Positions 25,101 to 37,979 of a stretch of 64,000 nt of DNA are shown in pieces. The first letter of the stretch is position 1. Each line of letters starts with the position of its first letter. Source of the DNA: Ptiloglossa arizonensis (taxonomy: Eukaryota; Arthropoda; Insecta; Hymenoptera; Colletidae); the NCBI RefSeq assembly GCF_051014685.1, contig NC_135055.1, forward strand, positions 186,001-250,000, in the 5' to 3' direction. A program made the translations under genes and the position numbers. The notes beneath the pieces were generated by a model that worked only from the letters and a program-made list of their open reading frames with translations, had not been told where the DNA came from and made no database searches.

Positions 25101-25552
25101 TTCGCGAGATATGGCAGTTTTGAGGTAAGAAACGCTTGAGAAACTCCAAATTTTCGCAATTCTGATGCTCGAAACGAATAACTAGAACGGCCTAGGGGAA
25201 AACTACTCATACCGTTGTAATCGGGCGAGTTTCTACTTTCAGATGCAACAGAAATTTTGCGGATTGGTCAATCCGTTCGCAAGATATGGCAGTTTTGAGG
25301 TAAGAAACGCTTGAGAAACTCAAAATTTTCGCAGTTCTGATGCCCGAAACGAATAACTAGAACGGCCAACGGGAAAACTACTCATACCGTTGTAATCGGG
25401 CGAGTTTCTACTTTCAGATGCAACAGAAATTTTGCGGATTGGTCAATCCGTTCGCTAGATATGGCAGTTTGGAGTGTAAGAGACGCTTGTGAAACACAAA
25501 ATTTTCGCAGTTCTGATGCTCGAAACGAATAACTAGAACGGCCTAGGGGAAA

Positions 25553-26953
25553 ACTACTCATACCGTTGTAATCGGGCGAGTTTCTACTTTCTGATGCAAC
25601 AGAAATTTTGCGGATTGGTCAATCCGTTCGCGAGATATGGCAGTTTTGATGTAAGAAACGCTTGAGAAACTCAAAATTTTCGCAGTTCTGATGCCCGGAA
25701 CGAATAACTGGAACGGCCTAGGGGAAAACTACTCATACCGTTGTAATCGGGCGAGTATCTACTTTCAGATGCAACAGAAATTTTGCGGATTGGTCAAACC
25801 CTTCGCGAGATATGGCCGTTTGGAGGTAAGAAACGCTTGAGAAACTCCAAATTTTCGCAGTTCTGATGCTCGAAACGAATAACTAGAACGGCCTAGGGGA
25901 AAACTACTCATACCGTTGTAATCGGGCGAGTTTATACTTTCAGATGCAACAGAAATTTTGCGGATTGGTCAATCCGTTCGCGAGATATGGCAGTTTTGAG
26001 GTAAGAAACGCTTGAGAAACTCCAAATTTTCGCAGTTCTGATGCGCGAAACGAATAACTAGAACGGCTTAGGGGAAAACTACTCATACCGTTGTAATCGG
26101 GCGAGCTTCTACTTTCAGATGCAACAGAAATTTTGCGGATTGGTCAATCCGTTCGCTAGATATGGAAGTTTTGAGGTAAGAAACGCTTGAGAAACTCAAA
26201 ATTTTCGCAGTTCTGATGCCCGGAACGAATAACTGGAACGGCCTAGGGGAAAACTACTCATACCGTTGTAATCGGGCGAGTTTATACTTTCAGATGCAAC
26301 AGAAATTTTGCGGATTGGTCAATCCGTTCGCGAGATATGGCAGTTTTGAGGTAAGAAACGCTTGAGAAACTCCAAATTTTCGCAGTTCCGATGCGCGAAA
26401 CGAATAACTAGAACGGCTTAGGGGAAAACTACTCATACCGTTGTAATCGGGCGAGTTTCTACTTTCAGATGCAACAGAAATTTTGCGGATTGGTCAATCC
26501 GTTCGCGAGATATGGCAGTTTTGAGGTAAGAAACGCTTGAGAAACTCCAAATTTTCGCAATTCTGATGCTCGAAACGAATAACTAGAACGGCCTAGGGGA
26601 AAACTACTCATACCGTTGTAATCGGGCGAGTTTCTACTTTCAGATGCAACAGAAATTTTGCGGATTGGTCAATCCGTTCGCAAGATATGGCAGTTTTGAG
26701 GTAAGAAACGCTTGAGAAACTCAAAATTTTCGCAGTTCTGATGCCCGAAACGAATAACTAGAACGGCCAACGGGAAAACTACTCATACCGTTGTAATCGG
26801 GCGAGTTTCTACTTTCAGATGCAACAGAAATTTTGCGGATTGGTCAATCCGTTCGCTAGATATGGCAGTTTGGAGTGTAAGAGACGCTTGTGAAACACAA
26901 AATTTTCGCAGTTCTGATGCTCGAAACGAATAACTAGAACGGCCTAGGGGAAA
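25553..26953 (+). repeat. 8-mer HOR (1401 bp), copy 2 inside the 29-mer
   Basis: It repeats 24152-25552 with almost no differences visible (GGGCGAG for GGGTGAG). This second copy has no counterpart in the downstream duplicate at 28004-31679. Confidence 0.87.
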
Positions 26954-28003
26954 ACTACTCATACCGTTGTAATCGGGCGAGTTTCTACTTTCAGATGCAA
27001 CAGAAATTTTGCGGATTTGTCAATCCGTTCGCTAGATATGGCAGTTTTGAGGTAAGAAACGCTTGAGAAACTCAACATTTTCGCAGTTCTGGTGCCCGGA
27101 ACGAATAACTGGAATGGCCTAGGGGAAAACTACTCATACCGTTGTAATCGGGCGAGTTTCTACTTTCAGATGCAACGGAAATTTTGCGGATTGGTCAATC
27201 CGTTCACGAGATATGACAATTTTGAGGTAAGAAACGCTTGAGAAACTCCAAATTTTCGCAGTTCTGATGCTCGAAACGAATAACTAGAACGGCCTAGGGG
27301 AAAACTACTCATACTGTTGTAATCGGGCGAGTTTCTACTTTAAGAAGCAACAGAAATTTTGCGGATTGGTCAATCCGTTCGCGAGATATGGCAGTTTTGA
27401 GGTCAGAAACGCTTGAGAAACTCAAAATTTTCGCAGTTCTGATGCTCGAAACGAATAAATAGAACGGCCTAGGGGAAAACTACTCATACCGTTGTAATCG
27501 GGCGAGTTTCTACTTTCAGATGCAGCAGAAATTTTGCGGATTGGTCAATCCGTTCGCGAGATATGGCAGTTTGGAGGTAAGAAACGCTTGAGAAACTCAA
27601 AATTTTCGCAGTTCTGATGCTCGAAACGCATAACTAGAACGGCCTAGGGGAAAACTACTCATACCGTTGTAATCGGGCGAGTTTCTACTTTCAGATGCAA
27701 CAGAAATTTTGCGGATTTGTCAATCCGTTCGCTAGATATGGCAGTTTTGAGGTAAGAAACGCTTGAGAAACTCAACATTTTCGCAGTTCTGGTGCCCGGA
27801 ACGAATAACTGGAACGGCCTAGGGGAAAACTACTCATACAGTTGTAATCGGGCGAGTTTCTACTTTCAGATGCAACAGAAATTTTGCGGATTGGTCAATC
27901 CGTTCGCGAGATATGGCAGTTTTGAGGTAAAAAACGCTTGAGAAACTCCAAATTTTCGCAGATCTGATGCTCGAAACGAATAACTAGGACGGCCTAGGGG
28001 AAT

Positions 28004-31000
28004 ACTACTCATACCGTTGTAATCGGGCGAGTTTCTACTTTCAGATGCAACAGAAATTTTGCGGATTGGTCAATCCGTTCGCTAGATATGGAAGTTTTGA
28101 GGTAAGAAACGCTTGAGAAACTCAAAATTTTCGCAGTTCTGATGCCCGGAACGAATAACTGGAACGGCCTAGGGGAAAACTACTCATACCGTTGTAATCG
28201 GGCGAGTTTATACTTTCAGATGCAACAGAAATTTTGCGGATTGGTCAATCCGTTCGCGAGATATGGCAGTTTTGAGGTAAGAAACGCTTGAGAAACTCCA
28301 AATTTTCGCAGTTCCGATGCTCGAAACGCATAACTAGAACGGCCTAGGGGAAAACTACTCATACAGTTGTAATCGGGCGAGTTTCTATTTTCAGATGCAA
28401 CAGAAATTTTGCGGATTGGTCAATCCGTTCGCGAGATATGGCAGTTTTGAGGTAAGAAACGCTTGAGAAACTCCAAATTTTCGCAGTTCTGATGCGCGAA
28501 ACGAATAACTAGAACGGCTTAGGGGAAAACTACTTATACCGTTGTAATCGGGCGAGTTTCTACTTTCAGATGCAACAGAAATTTTGCGGATTGGTCAATC
28601 CGTTCGCTAGATATGGAAGTTTTGAGGTAAGAAACGCTTGAGAAACTCAAAATTTTCGCAGTTCTGATGCCCGGAACGAATAACTAGAACGGCCAAGGGG
28701 AAAACTACTCAAACCGTTGTAATCGGGCGAGTTTATACTTTCAGATGCAACAGAAATTTTGCGGATTGGTCAATCCGTTCGCGAGATATGGCAGTTTTGA
28801 GGTAAGAAACGCTTGAGAAACTCCAAATTTTCGCAGTTCTGATGCGCGAAACGAATAACCAGAACGGCTTAGGGGAAAACTACTCATACCGTTGTAATCG
28901 GGCGAGTTTCTACTTTCAGATGCAACAGAAATTTTGCGGATTAGTCAATCCGTTCGCTAGATATGCCAGTTTGGAGGTAAGAAACGCTTGAGAAACTCCA
29001 AATTTTCGCAGTTCTGATGCTCGAAACGAATAACTAGAACGGCCTAGGGGAAAACTACTCATACCGTTGTAATCGGGTGAGTTTATACTTTCAGATGCAA
29101 CAGAAATTTTGCGGATTGGTCAATCCGTTCGCGAGATATGGCAGTTTTGAGGTAAGAAACGCTTGAGAAACACAAAATTTTCGCAGTTCTGATGCTCGAA
29201 ACGAATAACTAGAACGGCCTAGGGGAAAACTACTCATACCGTTGTAATCGGGTGAGTTTCTACTTTCTGATGCAACAGAAATTTTGCGGATTGGTCAATC
29301 CGTTCGCGAGATATGGCAGTTTTGATGTAAGAAACGCTTGAGAAACTCAAAATTTTCGCAGTTCTGATGCCCGGAACGAATAACTGGAACGGCCTAGGGG
29401 AAAACTACTCATACCGTTGTAATCGGGCGAGTATCTACTTTCAGATGCAACAGAAATTTTGCGGATTGGTCAAACCCTTCGCGAGATATGGCCGTTTGGA
29501 GGTAAGAAACGCTTGAGAAACTCCAAATTTTCGCAGTTCTGATGCTCGAAACGAATAACTAGAACGGCCTAGGGGAAAACTACTCATACCGTTGTAATCG
29601 GGCGAGTTTATACTTTCAGATGCAACAGAAATTTTGCGGATTGGTCAATCCGTTCGCGAGATATGGCAGTTTTGAGGTAAGAAACGCTTGAGAAACTCCA
29701 AATTTTCGCAGTTCTGATGCGCGAAACGAATAACTAGAACGGCTTAGGGGAAAACTACTCATACCGTTGTAATCGGGCGAGCTTCTACTTTCAGATGCAA
29801 CAGAAATTTTGCGGATTGGTCAATCCGTTCGCTAGATATGGAAGTTTTGAGGTAAGAAACGCTTGAGAAACTCAAAATTTTCGCAGTTCTGATGCCCGGA
29901 ACGAATAACTGGAACGGCCTAGGGGAAAACTACTCATACCGTTGTAATCGGGCGAGTTTATACTTTCAGATGCAACAGAAATTTTGCGGATTGGTCAATC
30001 CGTTCGCGAGATATGGCAGTTTTGAGGTAAGAAACGCTTGAGAAACTCCAAATTTTCGCAGTTCCGATGCGCGAAACGAATAACTAGAACGGCTTAGGGG
30101 AAAACTACTCATACCGTTGTAATCGGGCGAGTTTCTACTTTCAGATGCAACAGAAATTTTGCGGATTGGTCAATCCGTTCGCGAGATATGGCAGTTTTGA
30201 GGTAAGAAACGCTTGAGAAACTCCAAATTTTCGCAATTCTGATGCTCGAAACGAATAACTAGAACGGCCTAGGGGAAAACTACTCATACCGTTGTAATCG
30301 GGCGAGTTTCTACTTTCAGATGCAACAGAAATTTTGCGGATTGGTCAATCCGTTCGCAAGATATGGCAGTTTTGAGGTAAGAAACGCTTGAGAAACTCAA
30401 AATTTTCGCAGTTCTGATGCCCGAAACGAATAACTAGAACGGCCAACGGGAAAACTACTCATACCGTTGTAATCGGGCGAGTTTCTACTTTCAGATGCAA
30501 CAGAAATTTTGCGGATTGGTCAATCCGTTCGCTAGATATGGCAGTTTGGAGTGTAAGAGACGCTTGTGAAACACAAAATTTTCGCAGTTCTGATGCTCGA
30601 AACGAATAACTAGAACGGCCTAGGGGAAAACTACTCATACCGTTGTAATCGGGCGAGTTTCTACTTTCAGATGCAACAGAAATTTTGCGGATTTGTCAAT
30701 CCGTTCGCTAGATATGGCAGTTTTGAGGTAAGAAACGCTTGAGAAACTCAACATTTTCGCAGTTCTGGTGCCCGGAACGAATAACTGGAATGGCCTAGGG
30801 GAAAACTACTCATACCGTTGTAATCGGGCGAGTTTCTACTTTCAGATGCAACGGAAATTTTGCGGATTGGTCAATCCGTTCACGAGATATGACAATTTTG
30901 AGGTAAGAAACGCTTGAGAAACTCCAAATTTTCGCAGTTCTGATGCTCGAAACGAATAACTAGAACGGCCTAGGGGAAAACTACTCATACTGTTGTAATC

Positions 31001-31679
31001 GGGCGAGTTTCTACTTTAAGAAGCAACAGAAATTTTGCGGATTGGTCAATCCGTTCGCGAGATATGGCAGTTTTGAGGTCAGAAACGCTTGAGAAACTCA
31101 AAATTTTCGCAGTTCTGATGCTCGAAACGAATAAATAGAACGGCCTAGGGGAAAACTACTCATACCGTTGTAATCGGGCGAGTTTCTACTTTCAGATGCA
31201 GCAGAAATTTTGCGGATTGGTCAATCCGTTCGCGAGATATGGCAGTTTGGAGGTAAGAAACGCTTGAGAAACTCAAAATTTTCGCAGTTCTGATGCTCGA
31301 AACGCATAACTAGAACGGCCTAGGGGAAAACTACTCATACCGTTGTAATCGGGCGAGTTTCTACTTTCAGATGCAACAGAAATTTTGCGGATTTGTCAAT
31401 CCGTTCGCTAGATATGGCAGTTTTGAGGTAAGAAACGCTTGAGAAACTCAACATTTTCGCAGTTCTGGTGCCCGGAACGAATAACTGGAACGGCCTAGGG
31501 GAAAACTACTCATACAGTTGTAATCGGGCGAGTTTCTACTTTCAGATGCAACAGAAATTTTGCGGATTGGTCAATCCGTTCGCGAGATATGGCAGTTTTG
31601 AGGTAAAAAACGCTTGAGAAACTCCAAATTTTCGCAGATCTGATGCTCGAAACGAATAACTAGGACGGCCTAGGGGAAT
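28004..31679 (+). repeat. Second copy of the 29-mer, shorter by one 8-mer (3676 bp)
   Basis: It repeats 22927-28003 in order but contains the 1401-bp 8-mer only once. The length difference, 5077 minus 3676, is exactly 1401. The three differences I noticed are GAGTTTC for GAGCTTC at about 28028, ACTAGAAC for ACAAGAAC at about 28684, and ACTAGAACGG for ACTACAACGG at about 29032. The similarity ends where GATTGTTC replaces GATTGGTC at about 31745. Confidence 0.87.
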
Positions 31680-32204
31680 ACTACTCATACCGTTGTAATC
31701 GGGCGAGTTTCTACTTTCAGATGCAACAGAAATTTTGCGGATTGTTCAATCCGTTCGCGAGATATGGCAGTTTTGAGGTAAGAAACGCTTGAGAAACTCC
31801 AAATTTTCGCAGATCTGATGCTCGAAACGAATAACTAGGACGGCCTAGGGGAAAACTACTCATACCGTTGCAATCGGGCGGGTTTCTACTTTCAGATGCA
31901 ACAGAAATTTTGCGGATTGGTCAATCCGTTCGCGACATATGGCAGTTTTGAAGTAAGAAACGCTTGAGAAACTCCAAATTTTCGCAATTCTGATGCTCGA
32001 AACGAATAACTAGAACGGCCTAGGGGAAAACTACTCATACCGTTGTAATCGGGCGAGTTTCTACTTTCAGATGCAACGGAAATTTTGCGGATTGGTCAAT
32101 CCGTTCGCGAGATATGGCAGTTTTGAGGTAAGAAACGCTTGAGAAACTCCAAATTTTCGCAGTTCTGATGCTCGAAACGAATAACTATGACGGCCTAGGG
32201 GAAA
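31330..32204 (+). repeat. Five-monomer block shared with 56372-57421
   Basis: The block contains the GGATTTGTC/CAACATTTT monomer, CATACAG with GTAAAAAACG, GGGGAATACTAC with GATTGTTC, CCGTTGCAATCGGGCGGG with GACATATGG, and GCAACGG with ACTATGACGG. The same rare variants occur in the same order 25 kb downstream. Confidence 0.85.
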
Positions 32205-33954
32205 ACTACTCATACCGTTGTAATCGGGCGAGTTTATACTTTCAGATGCAACAGAAATTTTGCGGATTGGTCAATCCGTTCGCGAGATATGGCAGTTTTG
32301 AGGTAAGAAACGCTTGAGAAACTCCAAATTTTCGCAGTTCTGATGCGCGAAACGAATAACTAGAACGGCTTAGGGGAAAACTACTCATACCGTTGTAATC
32401 GGGCGAGTTTCTACTTTCAGATGCAACAGAAATTTTGCGGATTAGTCAATCCGTTCGCTAGATATGCCAGTTTGGAGGTAAGAAACGCTTGAGAAACTCC
32501 AAATTTTCGCAGTTCTGATGCTCGAAACGAATAACTAGAACGGCCTAGGGGAAAACTACTCATACCGTTGTAATCGGGTGAGTTTATACTTTCAGATGCA
32601 ACAGAAATTTTGCGGATTGGTCAATCCGTTCGCGAGATATGGCAGTTTTGAGGTAAGAAACGCTTGAGAAACACAAAATTTTCGCAGTTCTGATGCTCGA
32701 AACGCATAACAAGAACGGCCTAGGGGAAAACTACTCATACAGTTGTAATCGGGCGAGCTTCTATTTTCAGGTGCAACAGAAATTTTGCGGATTGGTCAAT
32801 CCGTTCGCGAGATATGGCAGTTTTGAGGTAAGAAACGCTTGAGAAACTCCAAATTTTCGCAGTTCTGATGCTCGAAACGAATAACTAGAACGGCCTAGGG
32901 GAAAACTACTCATACCGTTGTAATCGGGCGAGTTTCTACTTTCAGATGCAACAGAAATTTTGCGGATTGGTCAATCCGTTCGCGAGATATGGCAGTTTTG
33001 AGGTAAGAAACGCTTGAGAAACACAAAATTTTCGCAGTTCTGATGCTCGAAACGCATAACTAGAACGGCCTAGGGGAAAACTACTCATACAGTTGTAATC
33101 GGGCGAGCTTCTATTTTCAGGTGCAACAGAAATTTTGCGGATTGGTCAATCCGTTCGCGAGATATGGCAGTTTTGAGGTAAGAAACGCTTGAGAAACTCC
33201 AAATTTTCGCAGTTCTGATGCGCGAAACGAATAACTAGAACGGCTTAGGGGAAAACTACTCATACCGTTGTAATCGGGCGAGTTTCTACTTTCAGATGCA
33301 ACAGAAATTTTGCGGATTGGTCAATCCGTTCGCTAGATATGGCAGTTTTGAGGTAAGAAACGCTTGAGAAACTCAAAATTTTCGCAGTTCTGATGCCCGG
33401 AACGAATAACTGGAACGGCCTAGGGGAAAACTACTCATACCGTTGTAATCGGGCGAGTTTATACTTTCAGATGCAACAGAAATTTTGCGGATTGGTCAAT
33501 CCGTTCGCGAGATATGGCAGTTTTGAGGTAAGAAACGCTTGAGAAACTCCAAATTTTCGCAGTTCTGATGCTCGAAACGCATAACTAGAACGGCCTAGGG
33601 GAAAACTACTCATACAGTTGTAATCGAGCGAGTTTCTATTTTCATGTGCAACAGAAATTTTGCGGATTGGTCAATCCGTTCGCGAGATATGGCAGTTTTG
33701 AGGTAAGAAACGCTTGAGAAACTCAAAATTTTCGCAGTTCTGATGCTCGAAACGCATAACTAGAACGGCCTAGGGGAAAAGTACGCATACCGTTGTAATC
33801 GGGCGAGTTTCTACTTTCTGATGCAACAGAAATTTTGCGGATTGGTCAATCCGTTCGCGAGATATGGCAGTTTTGAGGTAAGAAACGCTTGAGAAACTCA
33901 AAATTTTCGCAGATCTGATGCCCGGAACGAATAACTGGAACGGCCTAGGGGAAA

Positions 33955-34479
33955 AGTACGCATAGCGTTGTAATCGGGCGAGTTTCTACTTTCAGATGCA
34001 ACAGAAATTTTGCGGATTGGTCAAACCGTTCGCGAGATATGGCAGTTTTGAGGTAAGAAACGCTTGAGAAACTCCAAATTTTCGCAGTTCTGATGCTCGA
34101 AACGAATACCTAGAGCGGCCTAGGGGAAAACTACTCATACCGTTGTAATCGGGCGTGTTTCTACTTTCAGATGCAACAGAAATTTTGCGGATTGGTCAAT
34201 CCGTTCGCGAGATATGGCAGTTTTGAGGTAAGAAACGCTTGAGAAACTCAAAATTTTCGCAGTTCTGATGCTCGAAACGCATAACTAGAACGGCCTAGGG
34301 GAAAACTAATCATACAGTTGTAATCGGGCGAGTTTCTATTTTCTGGTGCAACAGAAATTTTGCGGATTGGTCAATCCGTTCGCGAGATATGGCAGTTTTG
34401 AGGTAAGAAACGCTTGAGAAACTCCAAATTTTCGCAGTTCTGATGCCCGAAACGAATAACTAGAACGGCCAAGGGGAAA
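33955..34479 (+). repeat. Three-monomer block duplicated at 37980-38503
   Basis: It carries AGTACGCAT, GTCAAACCGTTCG, GAATACCTAGAGCGG, GGCGTGTTTC and CTAATCATACAG, all found again 4025 bp (23 monomers) downstream. This copy has CATAGCG where the other has CATACCG. Confidence 0.85.
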
Positions 34480-35012
34480 ACTACTCATACCGTTGTAATC
34501 GGGCGAGTTTCTACTTTCAGATGCAACCGAAATTTTGCGGATTGGTCAATCCGTTCGCGAGATATGGCAGTTTTGAGGTAAGAAACGCTTGAGAAACTCA
34601 AAATTTTCGCAGTTCTGATGCTCGAAACGCATAACTAGAACGGCCTAGGGGAAAACTAATCATACAGTTGTAATCGGGCGAGTTTCTATTTTCTGGTGCA
34701 ACAGAAATTTTGCGGATTGGTCAATCCGTTCGCGAGATATGGCAGTTTTGAGGTAAGAAACGCTTGAGAAACTCCAAATTTTCGCAGTTCTGATGCCCGA
34801 AACGAATAACTAGAACGGCCAAGGGGAAAACTACTCATACCGTTGTAATCGGGCGAGTTTCTACTTTCAGATGCAACCGAAATTTTGCGGATTGGTCAAT
34901 CCGTTCGCTAGATATGGCAGTTTTGAAGTAAGAAACGCTTGAGAAACTCAAAATTTTCGCAGTTCTGATGCCCGGAACGAATAACTGGAACGGCCTAGGG
35001 GAAAACTACTCA

Positions 35013-35029
35013 TTCCGTTGTAATCGGGC
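35013..35029 (+). other. Best CENP-B-box-like copy (8 of 9 core bases)
   Basis: The monomer starting at 35005 has CATTCCG instead of CATACCG, giving TTCCGTTGTAATCGGGC. This restores one of the two missing core bases. Only one core mismatch (C for T at the third position) remains. It is a single copy, so it may be a neutral mutation. Confidence 0.35.
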
Positions 35030-37979
35030 GAGTTTCTACTTTCAGATGCAACAGAAATTTTGCAGATTGGTCAAACCCTTCGCGAGATATGGCCGTTTGG
35101 AGGTAAGAAACGCTTGAGAAACTCCAAATTTTCGCAGTTCTGATGCTCGAAACGAATAACTAGAACGGCCTAGGGGAAAACTACTCATACCGTTGTAATC
35201 GGGCGTGTTTCTACTTTCAGATGCAACAGAAATTTTGCGGATTGGTCAATCCGTTCGCGAGATATGGCAGTTTTGAGGTAAGAAACGCTTGAGAAACTCA
35301 AAATTTTCGCAGTTCTGATGCTCGAAACGCATAACTAGAACGGCCTAGGGGAAAACTAATCATACAGTTGTAATCGGGCGAGTTTCTATGTTCTGGTGCA
35401 ACAGAAATTTTGCGGATTGGTCAATCCGTTCGCGAGATATGGCAGTTTTGAGGTAAGAAACGCTTGAGAAACTCCAAATTTTCGCAGTTCTGATGCCCGA
35501 AACGAATAACTAGAACGGCCAAGGGGAAAACTACTCATACCGTTGTAATCGGGCGAGTTTCTACTTTCAGATGCAACCGAAATTTTGCGGATTGGTCAAT
35601 CCGTTCGCGAGATATGGCAGTTTTGAGGTAAGAAACGCTTGAGAAACTCAAAATTTTCGCAGTTCTGATGCTCGAAACGAATAACTAGAACGGCCTAGGG
35701 GAAAACTACTCATACCGTTGTAATCGGGCGAGTTTCTACTTTCAGATGCAACAGAAATTTTGCGGATTGGTCAATCCGTTCGCGAGATATGGCAGTTTTG
35801 AGGTAAGAAACGCTTGAGAAACTCAAAATTTTCGCAGTTCTGATGCCCGGAACGAATAACTGGAACGGCCTAGGGGAAAACTACTCATACCGTTGTAATC
35901 GGGCGAGTTTCTACTTTCAGATGCAACAGAAATTTTGCGGATTGGTCAATCCGTTCGCGAGATATGGCAGTTTTGAGGTAAGAAACGCTTGAGAAACTCC
36001 AAATTTTCGCAGTTCTGATGCGCGAAACGAATAACTAGAACGGCTTAGGGGAAAACTACTCATACCGTTGTAATCGGGCGAGTTTCTACTTTCAGATGCA
36101 ACAGAAATTTTGCGGATTGGTCAATCCGTTCGCTAGATATGGCAGTTTTGAGGTAAGTAACGCTTGAGAAACTCAAAATTTTCGCAGTTCTGATGCTCGA
36201 AACGCATAACTAGAACGGCCTAGGGGAAAACTACTCGTACCGTTGTAATCGGGCGAGTTTCTACTTTCAGATGCAACAGAAATTTTGCGGATTGGTCAAT
36301 CCGTTCGCGAGATATGGCAGTTTTGAGGTAAGAAACGCTTGAGAAACTCCAAATTTTCGCAGTTCTGATGCCCGAAACGAATAACTAGAACGGCCAAGGG
36401 GAAAACTACTCATACCGTTGTAATCGGGCGAGTTTATACTTTCAGATGCAACCGAAATTTTGCGGATTGGTCAATCCGTTCGCTAGATATGGCAGTTTTG
36501 AAGTAAGAAACGCTTGAGAAACTCAAAATTTTCGCAGTTCTGATGCCCGGAACGAATAACTGGAACGGCCTAGGGGAAAACTACTCATACCGTTGTTATC
36601 GGGCGAGTTTCTACTTTCAGATGCAACAGAAATTTTGCGGATTGGTCAAACCCTTCGCGAGATATGGCCGTTTGGAGGTAAGAAACGCTTGAGAAACTCC
36701 AAATTTTCGCAGTTCTGATGCTCGAAACGAATAACTAGAACGGCCTAGGGGAAAACTACTCATACCGTTGTAATCGGGCGAGTTTATACTTTCAGATGCA
36801 ACAGAAATTTTGCGGATTGGTCAATCCGTTCGCGAGATATGGCAGTTTTGAGGTAAGAAACGCTTGAGAAACTCCAAATTTTCGCAGTTCTGATGCGCGA
36901 AACGAATAACTAGAACGGCTTAGGGGAAAACTACTCATACCGTTGTAATCGGGCGAGTTTCTACTTTCAGATGCAACAGAAATTTTGCGGATTGGTCAAT
37001 CCGTTCGCTAGATATGGCAGTTTTGAGGTAAGAAACGCTTGAGAAACTCAAAATTTTCGCAGTTCTGATGCTCGAAACGCATAACTAGAACGTCCTAGGG
37101 GAAAACTACTCATACAGTTGTAATCGGGCGAGTTTCTAGTTTCATGTGCAACAGAAATTTTGCGGATTGGTCAATCCGTTCGCGAGATATGGCAGTTTTG
37201 AGGTAAGAAACGTTTGTGAAACTCCAAATTTTCGCAGTTCTGATGCTCGAAACGAATAACTAGAACGGCCTAGGGGAAAACTACTCATACCGTTGTAATC
37301 GGGCGAGTTTCTACTTTCAGATGCAACAGAAATTTTGCGGATTGGTCAATCCGTTCGCGAGATATGGCAGTTTTGAGGTAAGAAACGCTTGAGAAACACA
37401 AAATTTTCGCAGTTCTGATGCTCGAAACGAATAACTAGAACGGCCTAGGGGAAAACTACTCATACCGTTGTAATCGGGCGAGTTTCTACTTTCAGATGCA
37501 ACAGAAATTTTGCGGATTGGTCAATCCGTTCGCTAGATATGGCAGTTTTGAGGTAAGTAACGCTTGAGAAACTCAAAATTTTCGCAGTTCTGATGCTCGA
37601 AACGCATAACTAGAACGGCCTATGGGAAAACTACTCATACAGTTGCAATCGGGCGAGTTTCTATTTTCAGGTGCAACAGAAATTTTGCGGATTGGTCAAT
37701 CCGTTCGCGAGATATGGCAGTTTTGAGGTAAGAAACGCTTGAGAAACTCCAAATTTTCGCAGTTCTGATGCTCGAAACGAATAACTAGAACGCCCTAGGG
37801 GAAAACTACTCATACCGTTGTAATCGGGCGAGTTTCTACTTTCAGATGCAACAGAAATTTTGCGGATTGGTCAATCCGTTCGCGAGATATGGCAGTTTTG
37901 AGGTAAGAAACGCTTGAGAAACTCAAAATTTTCGCAGATCTGATGCCCGGAACGAATAACTGGAACGGCCTAGGGGAAA

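Larger units (their letters stand above)
25027..25201 (+). repeat. Representative 175-bp monomer (one base from consensus)
   Basis: This copy differs from my majority consensus at one place (CAATTC instead of CAGTTC near unit position 132). Landmarks in unit coordinates: a CENP-B-box-like motif at 9-25; an imperfect 18-bp palindrome at 36-53; a nearly invariant A/T-rich core, AAATTTTGCGG, at 51-61; a 16-bp dyad at 59-74; an NruI site (TCGCGA) at 76-81; a second A/T block, AAATTTTCGC, at 122-131; and an AvrII site (CCTAGG) at 165-170. The choice of base 1 is arbitrary, since a tandem repeat has no defined start. Confidence 0.9.
24152..25552 (+). repeat. 8-mer HOR (1401 bp), copy 1 inside the 29-mer
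   Basis: Eight monomers: seven of 175 bp and one of 176 bp. The order is TTCTGATGCAAC/GATGTAAG, GTCAAACCC, TATAC/GCGCG, CGAGCTTC/GGAAG, TATAC/CCGATG, CAATTC, GCAAG/CCAACGGG and GTGTAAG. It opens with GGGTGAG where the second copy has GGGCGAG. Confidence 0.87.
22927..28003 (+). repeat. 29-monomer block (5077 bp), first copy of a tandem duplication
   Basis: The block opens with a GGAAG monomer and ends with the TAGGACGGCCTAGGGGAATA monomer. It is followed at once by a second copy. Inside it lies an 8-mer repeated twice (24152-25552 and 25553-26953). Shared rare markers with the second copy include ACTTATACC, GGATTAGTC, GGGTGAG, GAGTATC, GCAAGATATGG, GCAACGGAAAT, CTTTAAGAAGC and GTAAAAAACG. Confidence 0.88.

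Noticed and set aside
25102..25117. Second CENP-B-like match, TTCGCGAGATATGGC (unit positions 75-90)
   Set aside because: It also reaches 7 of 9 core bases, but the CGGG half is poor (TGGC), and such a match is expected by chance about once in two or three monomers' worth of sequence. The region is also highly polymorphic (GCTAG, GCAAG, CACGAG).
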